A stretch of 64,000 nt of DNA from Pseudomonas anguilliseptica (GTDB lineage Bacteria > Pseudomonadota > Gammaproteobacteria > Pseudomonadales > Pseudomonadaceae). The translations under genes were made by a program, and so were the position numbers. The stretch lies in assembly GCF_900105355.1 (NCBI RefSeq), contig NZ_FNSC01000001.1:1426001-1490000 (forward strand), in the 5' to 3' direction. Below the pieces are notes generated by a model. It saw only the letters and a program-made list of their open reading frames with translations. It ran no database searches and was not told where the DNA came from. Shown one piece after another: positions 62,150 through 64,000 of the stretch. The number at the start of each line of letters is the position of its first letter. Positions within the stretch are counted from its first letter, which is position 1.

Positions 62150-63899
62150 CATCCGGTACAGCGGGCAGGCGCAGGGTAAAGATTGCACCCTGCTCAGCAT
62201 TGGCCGCCTCCAGGCTGCCGCCCAGTTCGCGGACGATGCCGTAGGACACCGCCAAGCCGAGGCCCAATCCGGCACCCACCGGCTTGGTGGTAAAGAACGG
62301 CTCGAACACATGCTCCAGCGCCTCGCTGGCGATGCCGCCGCCGCTGTCAGTGATGCTCAGCAGGCACTGTTCGGCCTGGCGCTCGATGCGGATCTGCAAC
62401 TGCCGCACGGTGCTGTCCGCCATGGCATCCAGGGCGTTGTTCAGCAAATTGAGCAGCACCTGTTCCAGGCGAATGGCATCGCTCAGCACCCGCGCCTCCG
62501 TGTCGATCTCGCTGTGCAACTGCACCTGTTCACTGCGCAAGCGCGGCGCCAGCAGTTGCAGGGCCTGCTCCAGCACATCACTCAAACGCAGCCGCTCGCT
62601 CAGCCCCGCCGGGCTTTTGCGGGCGAAGGTTTTCAGGTGGCCGGTGAGCCCGGCGATGCGTTGCAGCAGCGCATCGATACGCTGCAGTCCCTCGCGCACA
62701 TCGTCCTGGCGACCGCTATCGAGCAACAGGCGCAGGCTGGCCAGTTGCATCTGCATGGCGGTCAGCGGTTGGTTGATTTCATGGGCCATGGCCGCCGACA
62801 TCTGCCCCAACGCGGCCATCTTCGCCGCGTGCACCAGACCTTCCTGAGCCTCGCGCAACTCGGCGGTACGCAGCGCCACTTCACGCTCCAGGCGTTCACG
62901 AATGCCGGCCTGCAGACGCTGGTTCTTGCGCCGCTGGGCCAGGTAAAGCAGCAGAAACGCCAGGGTCATCCACACCCCGGCGGCAGCCAGGCGGTAGCTG
63001 CGCACGCTGTCGACCAGGGTTTTCGGCTCGTGCAGCAGGTGCAGGGTCCAGCCTTCATCGCCCAGGGCCTGACGCTGCCAGAGGTAGTCACGTGGACCAT
63101 CCGGGCCTTGCACCCAGCGCCACTGGCTGTCGCTGTCGATCTGCCGGCGCAAGGTACTGGCCAGCGGTTGCAGGGCTTGTTCGGCGTACTTGCGCTCGTT
63201 GACCAGCTCGTCACGCTGCTGATCGCTCAAGGCCTCAAGGGCGAGAAAGCGCCAGGCCGGGCGGTTACTGAGGATCACCACCGAATGGCTGTCCGCCACC
63301 AGCAACACCCCCGATTGCCCCACCCATTCGCGCTGCAACTCTTCCCGCTCCAGCTTGACCACCAACACGCCCAGTACCACACCGCTGTCGTCGCGCACGG
63401 CATGGGAAAGGAAATAACCGGGAATGCCGGTGGTCACCCCCACGGCAAAATAGCGCCCGGAGGACTGACGTACGGCATCCTGAAAATACGGGCGAAAGGC
63501 GTAGTTGTTGCCGACGAAGCTGCTCCAGTCACCCCAGTTGCTGGCCACCAGGGTTTCGCCCCGTGCATCCAGCAGGTAGAGCACATTGGAACCCGCCGCT
63601 GCGTTGAGTTGCTCCAGACGCTGGTTAAGTTTGCGCCGCAACAGACGGTCATCCGGCGCACGCAGCAAGGCGCGAATATCGCTGTCCAGCGCCAGCACTT
63701 CCGGCACCGAACGAAAACGCTCGACCAGGGTATGAATCGACTGCGCATACAACTGCAACTGACCCCGCGCCTCGACACTGCGCACTTGCCAGGCACGCTG
63801 CTCGGCATAACGCCCGGCCAGCCAGATACTCGCCAACAACCCGAGCAGAATCAGCAGGACGATCAAGGCAACGCGGTAACGCAACAAAATGGCAGGCAT
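62145..63899 (-). CDS. dctB: Membrane sensor histidine kinase, DctB-like
   Basis: From ATG 63899 the protein is 584 residues: membrane helix (VALIVLLILLGLLASIWLAG), a periplasmic tandem-PAS-like sensor (about 35-280, with NVLYLLDARGETLVASNWGD and NNYAFRPYFQDAV), a second helix (LAAAGVWMTLAFLLLYLA), coiled linker, H-box MSAAMAHEINQPLTAM and HATPase (NNALDAMADS, DSGGGI, GLGLGLAVSYGI). DctB sensors read periplasmic dicarboxylates; here the ligand is probably the TAXI substrate or a relative. Alternative starts are ATG 63929 and TTG 63968; none has a strong ribosome site. Confidence 0.9.
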   Translation of the reverse strand: MPAILLRYRVALIVLLILLGLLASIWLAGRYAEQRAWQVRSVEARGQLQLYAQSIHTLVERFRSVPEVLALDSDIRALLRAPDDRLLRRKLNQRLEQLNAAAGSNVLYLLDARGETLVASNWGDWSSFVGNNYAFRPYFQDAVRQSSGRYFAVGVTTGIPGYFLSHAVRDDSGVVLGVLVVKLEREELQREWVGQSGVLLVADSHSVVILSNRPAWRFLALEALSDQQRDELVNERKYAEQALQPLASTLRRQIDSDSQWRWVQGPDGPRDYLWQRQALGDEGWTLHLLHEPKTLVDSVRSYRLAAAGVWMTLAFLLLYLAQRRKNQRLQAGIRERLEREVALRTAELREAQEGLVHAAKMAALGQMSAAMAHEINQPLTAMQMQLASLRLLLDSGRQDDVREGLQRIDALLQRIAGLTGHLKTFARKSPAGLSERLRLSDVLEQALQLLAPRLRSEQVQLHSEIDTEARVLSDAIRLEQVLLNLLNNALDAMADSTVRQLQIRIERQAEQCLLSITDSGGGIASEALEHVFEPFFTTKPVGAGLGLGLAVSYGIVRELGGSLEAANAEQGAIFTLRLPAVPDA

Positions 63900-64000
63900 G
63901 TGCGGCTCGTAACGAGGCGAAGCCGGCATGGTAAGGCAAAGCACTGTACCGCTCGACTGTTTGAACAACCCTCCCCGGCCGCTATAGTCAGCGCTTGGTC

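Overview
This window looks like chromosome from a Pseudomonas species outside the P. aeruginosa type. The evidence is high GC content, typical Pseudomonas gene families (a dksA2/folE2/pyrC2/thrS2 zinc-starvation block, DctB/DctD-type regulators, a TonB receptor, REP-type repeats with GTGGGAGGGGCTTTAGCCGCG ends) and short intergenic distances. I identify no tRNA, rRNA, CRISPR array or prophage. The species cannot be fixed from the sequence alone.

Layout. 1-5.7 kb: the 3' end of uvrD, an orphan TRAP solute-binding lipoprotein, a TetR-like regulator, a Tim44-domain protein, a VOC protein, a split membrane protein and an SMI1/KNR4-like protein. 5.7-9.2 kb: a histidine kinase and TPR response regulator pair that is decaying; the regulator is cut by an IS5-family element and the kinase has Arg where the phospho-accepting His is expected. 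9.2-13.9 kb: a GntR regulator, a short-chain dehydrogenase, a class III aminotransferase and a glutamine-synthetase-like ligase, with two TGTGATCACA palindromes in the divergent promoter; probably an amine or amino-acid catabolic module. 14-20 kb: a periplasmic binding protein, a thioesterase, a diguanylate cyclase, a zinc-ribbon protein, small unknowns and two alpha/beta hydrolases.

20-29.5 kb is a candidate polyester-use locus: a TetR regulator, a DUF1329 gene, a DUF1302 outer-membrane-type gene, an extracellular medium-chain-length PHA depolymerase and a secreted helical protein. DUF1329 is cut by an IS66-family element (8-bp target duplication) and DUF1302 by a second IS5-family copy (4-bp target duplication) that carries a duplicated left end.

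29.4-41.1 kb is a zinc-scarcity island. From a shared Zur-like box (33560-33572), dksA2-zigA-DUF1826 run leftward and folE2-znuC-znuB-znuA-hisI-yidD-pyrC2-thrS2 run rightward. A further COG0523 GTPase lies beside it. znuB is out of frame because a GGCGC unit is present three times instead of two.

41-48 kb: a GNAT enzyme, a DUF2207 gene interrupted by an in-frame TGA, LemA, a cNMP/CBS/DUF294 protein coupled to a 3'-5' exonuclease, and a PstS-OmpA fusion. 49-56.6 kb: a BCCT transporter, a frameshifted binding protein, a PepSY protein with a siderophore receptor and Fur-like box, DUF3617 and GNAT proteins. 56.7-63.9 kb: a TAXI-type TRAP transporter (solute-binding protein, fused permease, DUF1850) preceded by a good sigma-54 promoter and genes for a DctD-like activator and DctB-like sensor.

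A notable overall feature is the number of broken genes (three by insertion sequences, two by frameshift, one by a stop codon, one split by overlapping frames). The IS cases are certain from target duplications; the single-base cases could be sequencing errors.
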